A DNA stretch of 64,000 bases. Source: Luteolibacter ambystomatis. Its GTDB lineage: Bacteria > Verrucomicrobiota > Verrucomicrobiia > Verrucomicrobiales > Akkermansiaceae. Numbering within the stretch: the stretch's first letter is position 1; each line of letters starts with the position of its first letter. The notes under the pieces are model-generated. The model saw only the letters and a program-made list of their open reading frames with translations, searched no databases and was not told the origin of the DNA. The stretch is from assembly GCF_018137965.1 (NCBI RefSeq), contig NZ_CP073100.1:3235754-3299753 (forward strand), given 5' to 3'. Made by a program: the position numbers and the translations under genes. This document shows, piece after piece, positions 26,801 to 35,045 of the stretch.

Positions 26801-28817
26801 CCTTGTCATTCACCGGATCGCCCTCGCAGGCGACCTGCCATGTCTGCTGTGCGGCAGGCAGGGCGAAATAGTCCGCACGGCGGATGAGGCGTTCCGAAGC
26901 ATCAAGCGAAGGGTGGGAGTTGTTGTCCCAAGCGGTATGCTTATGCACCATGTTGAAGATCATGCCCGGGAACAGGTTCACATCCGCCTCGGCATGCGTG
27001 GGAATGACGAACGCTCCGTCGAAGTTGTCCTGAAAGCCATGGCCGAGCTCGTGGTAATTGCCCCACGAGCCATTGACCCGCGCATCGTTCAACTGCTCCG
27101 CGCTGTCGGTGCCCCAGCCGGCCTCGATGGGATACCCGGCATAAGCCGCACCCGCCGCCACATAGCGCGAGGTCGCGATCGCTTCACTACGCTTCCGCCA
27201 TGGCGTGTAGCCGTAATACTCGTCCGCAGTGTCCATCACGGTCTTCCAGTGGGTCGCCACCGCCGTCGGATTGGTCATCGCGGAGAGCTGGGATTTTGGA
27301 ACGTAGAGCGTAAGCTTGTCGGTTTTGACGTAGCCATAAGGCGCGGGCTTGGTGCTCAGTCCGGTATTCCATTCGGTATCGGTGTTGGTGCCGAGGGTGA
27401 AACAGGGCGCTTCAAGTACTCCATCCACCGTAACATTGAAGGTGCCCAGGCTGCTGCCCGCGGGCACGAGGATCGTCACCAGACCACCGAAGACATTTCC
27501 GGTCTGGGTAGCGGTCGCCGTCAAGGGCACGCGACGCCACAGCTTCGGGAAGTAGCTGAAGGTATCCTGGTTCCAGGTCACATCCTCGCTGCCATTGCCG
27601 CAGATGTGCACCTGGAGTCCCGCCGCCGTCATACCGGACGGAATGGTCACGGTGATGGTCGCTCCGGGAGCGGCATAGAGACCGGTTTCCACACGCGTCG
27701 GCTTGTAGCCCTGGTTCATGTAGAAGTCGGTGGCGGTGGTGCCATTCACGGAAACAGTGCGGCTCACCGTCGAACCCGCCGAAGGCGAGCCCGGGAAATC
27801 CGCCGCCGCCGGATGGGCGAACAATTGCGCGGGCGTCATCGTATCGAAGAGACTCGATTGATACTGCGCGAGCATGGCTTCCACCGGTTTCGATGCTTTC
27901 GAGATCGGGTTCGCCGCGGTCGGCGCGATCCAGCCGTAGTGGCTGGCATCACTAAGCGTGCCCAGATCGGTGGTGAGCGCGGTGATGTCGGTCCGCACCG
28001 CCAGCACCTGTGCGATGGAGGCGGAGGCGATCACCTTGTCTGCCAGGGTCATCGTGATCAGCCCTTCCTTGTCCTTCACCAGATCACCGCTGCCATTGAG
28101 GGCGCTGTAGTAGGGCGAGGGTGAGGAGGAAGGCACGGTAGCGGGACTGGGGCCATTCCAGCCCGAACCGCTGTAGGTCAGGCCGAAGGGTGTGAGCACG
28201 TTGAAGGCGTCCGTGGTCGGCGTGGCACCGAGCGCCCACGGCGTGGCTCCGCAGACGATGCCACCACCTCCCGCGGTGAAGGTCTGGATCTTCGTGACCG
28301 CTGCGGCGCTGTAGCCCGAGTGCCAGTCGAAGATGAACACATCCACGCCGCTAAGATCGTTCGTGGACGACGACATCGTGGTGGTGACCGTCTTGGTCAG
28401 GTAGCCGCGGCTGGTCCAGAAGGACGCCGTGATTCCGGAGCCGCAACCCACCGTGATGGTGGAGGGTGTGGTCTTGCGGCTGGCCCACTTCACCGCGCCT
28501 TCCAGCAAGGCAGGCATCGAATCCCCGCCGCCGTTCAACGGACCATTGTGGGAGAAAGCCACGGCGCGGGCGGCCGTGGACACATAGCTGTCATTGTAGC
28601 GGCCCGCGGCCATCATAGCCATGCCGCCGCTGTCCATCAGGATCGGGAAGGCGGCCTTGCCGTGGCGGGCGACACTGCCGGGGGAACCCCAGCCGGAAAC
28701 GGCCAAACCGGCCGATGTGCTTGTGATGCTTCCATAGTCGGCGGCGATATCTGCGCGCAGCACCTGGACGGAAGCCATCAGCACCACCACCGCAGTCACG
28801 CGTGAGGAAATGCTCAT
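23838..28817 (-). CDS. Giant secreted M60-family (enhancin/mucinase-like) metalloprotease
   Basis: 1659 residues, signal peptide 1-22. Residues about 25-300 hold a Rossmann-like domain (SGVDVFIFDWHSGY, GGGGIVCGATPWALG) often found before M60 domains. The peptidase lies at about 350-800 with the gluzincin motif HELGH at 589-593 in GNYHELGHGFQDNFDG, followed by the Glu-rich THAEADVN. A cadherin-like region (FSVTDPDPGETHTFVITGGD) spans about 800-960, and a LamG/concanavalin-like domain about 980-1190 (FTITGWIKRNGSQTPWSGLV). A bacterial Ig-like domain covers about 1195-1290, and two DUF1349-like sugar-binding-type domains 1293-1480 and 1480-1659 (GDGEIRARVTSQTNTDAWAK; GDGSIIARVSALQNTGTSAR). M60 enzymes cleave mucin-type O-glycoproteins; this one probably attacks a glycoprotein outside the cell. 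A GntR/LacI-type regulator is divergent from it. Confidence 0.9.
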   Translation of the reverse strand: MSISSRVTAVVVLMASVQVLRADIAADYGSITSTSAGLAVSGWGSPGSVARHGKAAFPILMDSGGMAMMAAGRYNDSYVSTAARAVAFSHNGPLNGGGDSMPALLEGAVKWASRKTTPSTITVGCGSGITASFWTSRGYLTKTVTTTMSSSTNDLSGVDVFIFDWHSGYSAAAVTKIQTFTAGGGGIVCGATPWALGATPTTDAFNVLTPFGLTYSGSGWNGPSPATVPSSSPSPYYSALNGSGDLVKDKEGLITMTLADKVIASASIAQVLAVRTDITALTTDLGTLSDASHYGWIAPTAANPISKASKPVEAMLAQYQSSLFDTMTPAQLFAHPAAADFPGSPSAGSTVSRTVSVNGTTATDFYMNQGYKPTRVETGLYAAPGATITVTIPSGMTAAGLQVHICGNGSEDVTWNQDTFSYFPKLWRRVPLTATATQTGNVFGGLVTILVPAGSSLGTFNVTVDGVLEAPCFTLGTNTDTEWNTGLSTKPAPYGYVKTDKLTLYVPKSQLSAMTNPTAVATHWKTVMDTADEYYGYTPWRKRSEAIATSRYVAAGAAYAGYPIEAGWGTDSAEQLNDARVNGSWGNYHELGHGFQDNFDGAFVIPTHAEADVNLFPGMIFNMVHKHTAWDNNSHPSLDASERLIRRADYFALPAAQQTWQVACEGDPVNDKGEVVYDFYYNISEAFGWTAYKTAFTRLMNYLQNPSGSTDTDLKNLSTSDPNFKRNRFYILFCDATGRNLDTYFQRYGLGKVGAGYEITASVKTLISSRGYPVWSDNQIMTGISNPGTVTLPESSATGTVVHAFSVTDPDPGETHTFVITGGDPNGDFTIDRGTGVLSVRALDYERATSYSLTVTAYGDGIPLSGTRDAITRTFTVNVTNTVEVPVMSAINFEARASMAANTVLGTVSAVPETGRTITGFAIVAGNGSGVFAINSTTGVVTVVTPASLPNPGTAVLTVRVTDSAGQFGYGRVQVFSNTPTVLADQQWKLDETSGTTAANGAGGLTGAYEGTPTLGQAGARANTGNSMAFDGVNDDVKVLPLGVTSNTFTITGWIKRNGSQTPWSGLVYSRASGTNAGSGIMVGDNNDLRYSWGENYWWYYSGLMIPDNQWCFVALVVEPTKATLYLHDGTTLRSAVHTAAQTSTPLDGNFYLGYDPTSSTRRFKGNMDDSRMYVRSLSPAEIQQCYDNIATPLTGSAGTAPTVSLTAPANGASLASPVSTAMTASVTDNFSNIGKVQFYDGASLVGEDATSPYSVTWATSTLGGHALKARVTYDGGATVDSSVNTVTVTGGSLPSGWTGADVGSVAAAGSSSYASGVYTVTGSGADVWGTADAFYYASTTLTGDGEIRARVTSQTNTDAWAKAGVMIRETSAAGSTQAMMQVTPGNGFAYQYRTTTNGASTHVAGPAINAFPNNWVRITRSGSLLTSYVSANGTTWTQVGQATISMTSTVTAGLAVTSHVDGMLSTATFDNVAVTPYPSPWVTADIGTTGLVGRAEFYNNVHTVTGAGPLGGTTDNFRYLYQALSGDGSIIARVSALQNTGTSARVGVMIRDTLANNSRMAALSVNGSGAWQWQRRTTAGGSVTTTSSSSGTAPNIWVRIVRSGNSFTASRSTNGTTWTTISSVTVSMATNCYIGLNVASGTAGTGNTSSFDSITVVP

Positions 28818-29010
28818 TTTTCTTGGGTTGGTTTTCAGGTTTTGAAGAAAGCGGGGAGGTTCCGGTTACATGCAAAAACCGGATTCCCCACTTCCACCCT
28901 AACAATTCCCTGTCCGCGTCCAGCAGGGAAAGCCATTTGATTCCACCCTTGAGCCGCTCCAAGGCGCAAGGCACACCAAATCCTTTGTAATCAGATCATT
29001 GGCATAAGGA

Positions 29011-29030
29011 ATTTCCCCCATATGGGAAAT
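29011..29030. promoter_or_regulatory. Candidate operator (7-6-7 inverted repeat)
   Basis: ATTTCCC (29011-29017) and GGGAAAT (29024-29030) form a perfect inverted repeat around CCATAT. It lies 66 bases upstream of the regulator gene and about 195 bases upstream of the divergent M60 gene, in the 278-base gap between them. The size and symmetry suit a dimeric winged-helix regulator, most simply the one encoded next to it. The rest of the gap shows no gene. Confidence 0.4.
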
Positions 29031-29095
29031 GCAGTCCGGTCTTCCTTTTTTCCGCGCAACCCTTTTGAGTGTAGGGTGTTCCCTCTGGATTGTTT

Positions 29096-30208
29096 ATGCT
29101 ACCCTTGGATCGACAACCGCTTTCCCGGCAGGTCGCCATCAGACTGCTTGAGGAAATCCAAACCGGGCGCTGGCGCGAGCGCCTTCCCGGATATCGTGAT
29201 CTCGGCAGTTTGCTGGGAGTCAGCCGCACCACCATGGAAGCGGCGCTGGAGCACCTGACCCAGGAGGGAGTGCTGATGCCGCCCAGCGGCCGCCGCGGCA
29301 GACGCATCCGCAAGGATTTCAAGCACGCCACCTCACGTCCGCAGCACCACCGCGTGCTGCTGGTGGGTGAGGCCCCCCTGCCGCGCCTGTGGCCCTTCAC
29401 CCGCAGCGTGGTGGAGGAAAGCATCCAGCGGCTGCACCGGCGCGGCTACGAGGCGGACTATATCCTCTGTCCGGCACTCGCTCATCCTCATCCGGAAGCC
29501 GTCCTCGATGAACTGCTCCAAGTCCACCCGGACTGTCTGTGGATTCTGGTGAAACCTCTCCACGCGAGCGTCCAATGGGCGATCTCCCGGCGGATCAAGG
29601 CGGTGCTCCTGGGCGGAGAAGTCCGGGGCCACGGCGCGCTGCCATGTGTGGCCATGGCCATCGCGCCACTGCTGGCGGATGCCACCAAGCGTCTCATCGC
29701 CTGTGGTCACCGTGACATCGTTTTGTGCATCAACGATCTCGGCGAATACGGCAGGGCCGCCACCATCCAGTTCGCACGACCGATTTTCACCGAAGCGGGA
29801 ATCCCCTTCGACTCGCTGCGCAACGTGCCCGAAGCCATTGCCAACGGGCCGGAAGGATTCAACCGCCTTTTGGAAAAGATATTCAGCGACAAGCGGCCAA
29901 CCGCCATCGTAGTCCGCTGGCTGGGCGAAGCTCTCGCCTTGTCCAGCTTCTGCATGAAGCACGGCATCCGCATCCCGCAGGATCTTTCCGTCCTGGTGGC
30001 GGAACTCGATGACCTCACCGACTGGCATACCCCGGCGTTGAGCGGCTACTCCCTGACCACGCATTCCTATGTGACCCATATCGACCGCTGGGTGGAAAGC
30101 AACGGCACCGCCCTTTCAGGAGGGCTGATCCAAGTCATGCCGCGCTTCGTTGAAGGTGCCACCATCGCCGCCCCACGGAAAAATCCCGGAATCCAGCAGT
30201 CCGCCTGA
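29096..30208 (+). CDS. GntR-type regulator with LacI-like sensor domain
   Basis: 370 residues. The N-terminal winged helix (about 5-75) reads LSRQVAIRLLEEIQTGRWRE, then LPGYRDLGSLLGVSRTTMEA, close to GntR with the usual LPSxRELA altered to LPGYRDLG. The remainder (about 85-350) has the periplasmic-binding-protein fold of LacI-type sensors: HRVLLVGEAPLPRLWPF, VVEESIQRLHRRGYEADYIL, GHRDIVLCINDLGEYGR, and IRIPQDLSVLVAELDDL near the end. Such hybrids are common in Verrucomicrobia and usually sense a sugar. ATG at 29096 was chosen; a TTG six bases upstream is also in frame. A candidate operator lies upstream and the M60 gene is divergent. Confidence 0.85.
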   Translation: MLPLDRQPLSRQVAIRLLEEIQTGRWRERLPGYRDLGSLLGVSRTTMEAALEHLTQEGVLMPPSGRRGRRIRKDFKHATSRPQHHRVLLVGEAPLPRLWPFTRSVVEESIQRLHRRGYEADYILCPALAHPHPEAVLDELLQVHPDCLWILVKPLHASVQWAISRRIKAVLLGGEVRGHGALPCVAMAIAPLLADATKRLIACGHRDIVLCINDLGEYGRAATIQFARPIFTEAGIPFDSLRNVPEAIANGPEGFNRLLEKIFSDKRPTAIVVRWLGEALALSSFCMKHGIRIPQDLSVLVAELDDLTDWHTPALSGYSLTTHSYVTHIDRWVESNGTALSGGLIQVMPRFVEGATIAAPRKNPGIQQSA

Positions 30209-30259
30209 CCTTCCGGTTCACCTTGCCGTCCGGGCGATCCCCCGCCATCGTCCGCGTCC

Positions 30260-31195
30260 ATGAAGCAGCGTGTGGTGCTTGTGTTGATCGCCGCGATCGT
30301 GATCGCGGTGGCTGGTGTCGTCGGTTGGCGTCTCCGTTCCTCCACCGGTGGCGACCTCGGTCAAAACGCCTACCAGCACACCGCCGCCATCCTGGCCATC
30401 GGCCCCCGCCCCCCGGGCTCCCAAGGCCTCGCCAAGGTCCGCGCCTATGTGAAGGGTGAATTGGAAAAATCCGGTTGGTCGGTGAAGGAACAAACCTTCA
30501 AGCGGCCGACTCTCAAAGGCGAGGTCGAATTCGTGAACGTCCGCGCCCGTTACTCGAAAAAGAATACGGACGTCTGGAACGGATCACGGGAGGGTCTTCT
30601 CTGCGCCCACATCGACTCGAAGGACATTCCCGGCATCGAGTTTCTCGGAGCGGACGATGCGGCCTCGGCCTGCGCGGCCATCGTGGAGATCGCGCGCCAC
30701 CTCTCGGTCGAAAAACCGGAGCAGGCGGAAAAACTCGAACTGGTGTTCTTCGATGGCGAGGAAGGCTTCAGCGATACCATCACCACCGTGGACGGTCTCT
30801 TCGGCAGCCGCGAGTACGTGAGCCTGTGGCGCGGGCAGGCGCAGAAGCCGCGCTTCGGCATCCTGCTCGACATGATCGGCCACAACAATCTGAAGATCAC
30901 ATTGCCTGGTGATTCCCCCGTGTTTCTCAAGGACCACGTGCTGGCTGCCGCGGAAGAGGAGAACGTGAGGAAGCACTTCAGCGTGTCCGACTATTCCATC
31001 ACGGACGACCACGTACCTCTGAACCAGGTCGGTATTCCTACCATCGATGTGATCGGGGATTTCTCGAACTTCAACTGGTGGCACAACAAAGGCGGCGGCA
31101 AGGATGATCTCTCGGTGATCTCCGCCGACTCGCTCGACAAATCAATCCGTGTGACAATCCGCACCTTGGACAGACTCCTTGGCAAAGGCGGCTGA
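30260..31195 (+). CDS. M28-family peptidase / glutaminyl-peptide cyclotransferase-like protein
   Basis: 311 residues with an N-terminal signal anchor (about 4-24). The single-zinc M28 layout fits: LLCAHIDSKD with His117, ADD at 131-133, FFDGEEGF with Glu167/168, LLDMIGHNN with Asp204, and DDHVPLNQVGIPTIDVIGDF with His251. The AAILAIGPRPPGSQG start and the DDHVP motif are closer to glutaminyl cyclases, which convert N-terminal Gln to pyroglutamate, than to aminopeptidases, but the sequence alone does not settle this. It probably acts in the periplasm. It is 51 bases downstream of the regulator on the same strand and 18 bases before a small membrane protein gene. Confidence 0.8.
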   Translation: MKQRVVLVLIAAIVIAVAGVVGWRLRSSTGGDLGQNAYQHTAAILAIGPRPPGSQGLAKVRAYVKGELEKSGWSVKEQTFKRPTLKGEVEFVNVRARYSKKNTDVWNGSREGLLCAHIDSKDIPGIEFLGADDAASACAAIVEIARHLSVEKPEQAEKLELVFFDGEEGFSDTITTVDGLFGSREYVSLWRGQAQKPRFGILLDMIGHNNLKITLPGDSPVFLKDHVLAAAEEENVRKHFSVSDYSITDDHVPLNQVGIPTIDVIGDFSNFNWWHNKGGGKDDLSVISADSLDKSIRVTIRTLDRLLGKGG

Positions 31196-31213
31196 ATATG
31201 ACATTCCGCCGTC

Positions 31214-31597
31214 ATGAGCGGATGGAATCGGGACGCAAATGAGTCCGCTGGCCAGGATATCGAAGATCTGGCCTACCCTCCCTATGGTGCTGGCATCATC
31301 AGAAAAGTCCTACTCGGATTTCTTCTTCCGGGCTGGATAGGATGGCATGCAGTCAGCGGTTGGCTGACAGAGCGTCTCTATCTACCTGGCAAAGGCGGCA
31401 CCGGCATCTGGATCACCGGCGGCAGCGCGCGGTGGCTGGCGGTGTCTTACGCCGGAATGGCGCTTTTCTGTCACACCCGCTGGTTCCTGGGTTTGCTGGA
31501 GAACCGATTCCGCCTGTTCGAAATGCTGACTGTGGTTTCGATCCTGATGATCGTCGCCGGGATGATCGGCATGTGGGTGTTCCTTTTCGATCTCTGA
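31214..31597 (+). CDS. Small membrane protein of unknown function
   Basis: 127 residues with three likely transmembrane helices: IIRKVLLGFLLPGWIGWHAV, RWLAVSYAGMALFCHTRWFL and LTVVSILMIVAGMIGMWVFL. The first 25 residues are polar (MSGWNRDANESAGQDIEDLA). No family recognised. It begins 18 bases after the M28 stop, so the two genes are likely co-transcribed. It is convergent with the chorismate-binding enzyme gene, five bases away, with no room for a separate terminator. Confidence 0.65.
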   Translation: MSGWNRDANESAGQDIEDLAYPPYGAGIIRKVLLGFLLPGWIGWHAVSGWLTERLYLPGKGGTGIWITGGSARWLAVSYAGMALFCHTRWFLGLLENRFRLFEMLTVVSILMIVAGMIGMWVFLFDL

Positions 31598-31602
31598 GCG
31601 CC

Positions 31603-32616
31603 TCAGGACGCCAGCACCTGCTTCACCGCCTCACGCTTGAGGCGGAGCTCCCGCCATTCGTTCACCAGGCGGCTGACTTCGATCACGCCGCAACCTGCGG
31701 GAAGTTTCACATGGCGGCCTTCCCACCACACGCCGCGGATCGCGACGATGGCATCGAAGCGCCCGTGATCCCAAACACCGAACGGAGCGCCGAACTCATA
31801 CGGACATCCCAGACGGCGACGCCAGGCGATGAGCTGGGCCAGCGTTCCCGGTGTTCGTGGATGCGGTCCGAGCGCGGGCGTGGGATGAAGACGACGGATC
31901 AATTCCGAAGGCTTTTGCGATTCATCCAACCCGACCTCAATCGGGGAAAGGAAATGCACCAGCGATCCGAGATCGAGGATCGTCCGGTCTCCACGATGAA
32001 CCGTGCCAATATCGCCCAGTTTCGAAACCAGCGACTGGGCGACGTATTCGTGCTCGCGGATCTCCTTTTCATCCACGGCGAAGACCACGCGTTCCTCGCG
32101 CTTCGCCGTACCGGCCAACGCCATGGTGACCAGTTTCCGATCCACCAGTGAAAACAGCACCTCCGGCGTCGCCCCGGAAAATCCCTGGTTGTCCTCCACC
32201 CAGGCGTAGGACAAGCGCGGTGAACCCTGACGGGTCATCGCGGCGGCGAGATCGAGAGGTGAACCGGAAACCAGCGTCCCCTCCTCCACCACCACCGGCA
32301 CGGTTTTTTCAAAAGTGCCACGGCGGATCTCGTCCATCACCTCTTGGAACACCCCAGCAAAAGGTCCGGCATCGATCTCATCCCATTCGCATTCCGGAAG
32401 CGGACGATTGGAAAACCGCCGTTCCAATTCCCGGGCATCCAGATATTCGAACGCCGCTGGAATCCGCCACGGCTCCGGTTGGTCCAAGCCATAACGTTGC
32501 AGGTAGAACGCCACACCATCCACGGGTGGAATGGCTGCGGAAGTGAATGGACCGTAGCCCAGCACCACCGAACCATCCGGACGGGCGAGCCAGGCGAGAG
32601 ATCCAAAATCGTTCAT
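31603..32616 (-). CDS. Chorismate-binding enzyme (isochorismate synthase-like)
   Basis: 337 residues. The C-terminal chorismate-binding domain is clear: SYAWVEDNQGFSGATPEVLF, TMALAGTAKREE, HEYVAQSLVSKLGDIG, HPTPALGPHPRTPG and the final GCGVIEVSRLVNEWRELRLK. The HPTPALGxxPR form points to isochorismate synthases (MenF/EntC) rather than anthranilate or aminodeoxychorismate synthases, so a role in menaquinone synthesis is plausible. It is shorter than typical MenF (about 430), lacking part of the N-terminal half. Its ATG overlaps the stop of the upstream acyltransferase gene (ATGA), so the two are translationally coupled. No other menaquinone genes are nearby. Confidence 0.82.
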   Translation of the reverse strand: MNDFGSLAWLARPDGSVVLGYGPFTSAAIPPVDGVAFYLQRYGLDQPEPWRIPAAFEYLDARELERRFSNRPLPECEWDEIDAGPFAGVFQEVMDEIRRGTFEKTVPVVVEEGTLVSGSPLDLAAAMTRQGSPRLSYAWVEDNQGFSGATPEVLFSLVDRKLVTMALAGTAKREERVVFAVDEKEIREHEYVAQSLVSKLGDIGTVHRGDRTILDLGSLVHFLSPIEVGLDESQKPSELIRRLHPTPALGPHPRTPGTLAQLIAWRRRLGCPYEFGAPFGVWDHGRFDAIVAIRGVWWEGRHVKLPAGCGVIEVSRLVNEWRELRLKREAVKQVLAS

Positions 32617-33878
32617 GCTTCCGCAGAGACGATGACCGGCCGTTCTGCCGCCGACAAGCCCTGTGGCTCGCCACCGCGCACCATCGTCCCCAACTTGTCC
32701 TCCAGCAGGGCGGTGAGTTCCAGCGCGCCACCTTTCTGGGGAAGGGCACCGGATTCCAGCAGCGCCGTGACATCGATCGGCTCGCCAAAGACGATCCTCG
32801 CCCTGCGCGCCACGGGATAGGTGGCCTTTCCAAGCAGATCCTCCTCCAGCTTCATCAGCGTCTCCGCGATGCGGTGATCGTCCGGATCTTCCGCCAGATA
32901 GACGCCGGGATAACTATAAACCTGGTAGGCGACGTGGATGCGCCTGATGTCATCCAGCATCCGCGCCCGTTCCGAGGGAGACGGCTTCTTTTCCGGATCG
33001 AGCAAAGCCCGGCGGATGCGGGAGCGCAGACCACGGACGCGTTCCGGAACGGTCTCCGCACGTGCGTCCTTGCCATGACGGCTTTCAACGTCCTCCAGCA
33101 AGCGCTCGCGCAGACGTTCGAGACGCTCGGCCAAAGTGCCAGCTTCCGTTTCGCCGAAAAACTCCATTTCCTTCGCGGCCAGCAAAGCCGGACCGAGGCA
33201 ATACAGACGCTCCACCATCGGCAGGTCCTCCTTCGGAGACCAGTTGATGGTCTTCTCCAGCGCCGCGATCCGCTCCGGAAAAGTTTCACGCACCGCGCCG
33301 TCATACTCGAAGCGGAAAGCGATGGGAAAAATCCGCGCGCGCCGTGGAGCCGGAAGTTTCCGCGCCACCTTCAGCAGAATGGACGCCAGACCATCATGCA
33401 GTGGATCGAGCCACTCGTGGTGATGGTAGATCTCTCCTTCCGGATAGATCACCAAGGGGTATTTTCCCTCCTCCAGGATCGAAAGCGCCATCTTGATCGC
33501 AGCGATGTCCGCACCATCCCGGTCGACCGAGAACACCCCTCCGCTCTGGAGCGCAAAGGAGTTGAGCGCACCCGCCTCGAAAATCTCCCGCGCGCCCATG
33601 AACCGCGGCCGGATGCCAATCCGCGCCGTCACCTCGCTGAGCACATGCACATCCGCGTGATCGGCGTGGTTCGGAGCCAGCACCACGGCATCTCCCGCAT
33701 CCATCGCCGAGCGCAAGGCCTCGATCCCGTGGCACTCGATGGCCTCCACGTTATAGACCCATTTCAAGAACACACGGCGGTTCACCCAGCGCAGCAGCGG
33801 ATTCAGCCATGGCCGGTCCACCGGTGGCCGGAAACGATAGGGTCGGTCCTGTGGCAGCTCTCTCATCCGCAACCGCAC
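32613..33878 (-). CDS. PlsC-like 1-acylglycerol-3-phosphate acyltransferase
   Basis: 421 residues. The acyltransferase domain lies at about 50-220 with block I NHADHAD (the HX4D motif after VVLAPNH), ARIGIRPRFMGAREIFEAGA, block II GVFSVDRDG and block III YPLVIYPEGEIYHHHEW. It should move an acyl chain to a lysophosphatidate or related acceptor at the inner membrane. The C-terminal 200 residues are helical and charged (LAERLERLRERLLEDVESRH; SRIRRALLDPEKKPSPSER), beyond the usual PlsC length of about 250, and end with an extra piece of unknown role. An ATG at 33866 is an alternative start. It is coupled to the downstream chorismate-binding enzyme gene. Confidence 0.85.
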   Translation of the reverse strand: MRLRMRELPQDRPYRFRPPVDRPWLNPLLRWVNRRVFLKWVYNVEAIECHGIEALRSAMDAGDAVVLAPNHADHADVHVLSEVTARIGIRPRFMGAREIFEAGALNSFALQSGGVFSVDRDGADIAAIKMALSILEEGKYPLVIYPEGEIYHHHEWLDPLHDGLASILLKVARKLPAPRRARIFPIAFRFEYDGAVRETFPERIAALEKTINWSPKEDLPMVERLYCLGPALLAAKEMEFFGETEAGTLAERLERLRERLLEDVESRHGKDARAETVPERVRGLRSRIRRALLDPEKKPSPSERARMLDDIRRIHVAYQVYSYPGVYLAEDPDDHRIAETLMKLEEDLLGKATYPVARRARIVFGEPIDVTALLESGALPQKGGALELTALLEDKLGTMVRGGEPQGLSAAERPVIVSAEA

Positions 33879-33902
33879 GCTAACAAGCCGAAGCCTCCGC
33901 GG

Positions 33903-35045
33903 TCAACGGGAGGAAGCCTGCTTCACCCAGGTTCCCAGGCGCTGCTGGAGCGGTTCGAGTCCCGCACGATAGCGCGAGGATAGTTCCGGGTCTGCCAGCC
34001 AGCGATCAACCTGCCCCAGTGCCGCCCGGTCTCCGGCGGCAATCCCCTCCTTCGAATAAGGTGCGGGGTTTTCGCCATACAGGCGGTAGCCGGTGGTCGC
34101 GTTCCGGAGCGGAAAGATTTTCAGAAAGGCGGCCGCTTCTTCCGCGGTCAGATCGGGATTCCGGAGATAGGTATCCGCTGCTGCGAGCTGGCGGGCATCC
34201 GAGGGATCAGCGCGGGCCATCAAGGCAGCCCGCTCGGCCGGGGCCAAACCGGAGGTATCCGGAGAGGCGATCACCTCTGCCATGGCCGCAGGATGAGCGG
34301 AAGCAAATTCATCGAGCGCCATGGTCCGGAGCATCGGGTTGCCCTTCCATGCCAGAACCTGTCGTGCAGCAGCAGAAGTGCCGACGTAGCGGACCATGTC
34401 GAAGGCTTCAGCGAATCCCGGCTCGGTTCCCCAGCCGGCGTGATTCAACAAACCGCCAAAACGCGAGAGCAGCTCTTGATCGGTCGCACGGCCCGGGCCT
34501 TTTCTCGTCAACGAGCGGAGCGCCACCGCGAACTCATCCGCGGATTTGGTCCCATCCATCACCTCCCGGGCCACCGCCGGAGTCGCAGCAGGATCGGAGA
34601 CGGCCAGCACATCGAGAAGAAATACCCGCAGCGTGGGCCAACCATCGAGAAGGCCATGAGGACCGACAGCGAATTTGATGCCGGTAGGGAGATCCTCTCC
34701 GGAGCGTAGAATCTCTCCCAAGACGGCGGTGAGCACCGTCGGGTCCATCGCCACCCATTCGATGCGAAGCTCCTTCAGACGAGCCTCGATTTCCTCCGGA
34801 GTCGGGCGGGGTTCCGCCTTCATCCAGCGCATGAGCTCCTTCCACGCTCCGAGAATCGAGCGGCGCTGGGATTCATCCCGGGCGGCAAAATCCGTTTCGT
34901 CCTCCCCGTCCGCTACCACCGTGGCCGGGTGCGAAACAACCGGCGATCCTGAAGGCACATCGGGCTGCGACCGGAACAGCCACCAACCGGAAACCACGGC
35001 CAGCGCGATCAGAACGATCCAGCCGCAGGTCCGCTTCGCATTCAC
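33903..35045 (-). CDS. Membrane-anchored helical-repeat protein, GTG start
   Basis: 380 residues from a GTG whose bases overlap the stop of the upstream protease gene (GTGA). No ATG gives a sensible N-terminus: the residues before the GTG are the out-of-frame end of the protease. A transmembrane anchor lies at about 7-25 (CGWIVLIALAVVSGWWLF), followed by an acidic linker and a long alpha-helical part with repeated A/L-rich helices, suggesting a TPR/HEAT-like solenoid (e.g. DPAATPAVAREVMDGTKSAD). No catalytic motif. It is probably co-translated with the P-domain serine protease and may anchor, inhibit or present it, which is inference. Confidence 0.65.
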   Translation of the reverse strand: MNAKRTCGWIVLIALAVVSGWWLFRSQPDVPSGSPVVSHPATVVADGEDETDFAARDESQRRSILGAWKELMRWMKAEPRPTPEEIEARLKELRIEWVAMDPTVLTAVLGEILRSGEDLPTGIKFAVGPHGLLDGWPTLRVFLLDVLAVSDPAATPAVAREVMDGTKSADEFAVALRSLTRKGPGRATDQELLSRFGGLLNHAGWGTEPGFAEAFDMVRYVGTSAAARQVLAWKGNPMLRTMALDEFASAHPAAMAEVIASPDTSGLAPAERAALMARADPSDARQLAAADTYLRNPDLTAEEAAAFLKIFPLRNATTGYRLYGENPAPYSKEGIAAGDRAALGQVDRWLADPELSSRYRAGLEPLQQRLGTWVKQASSR

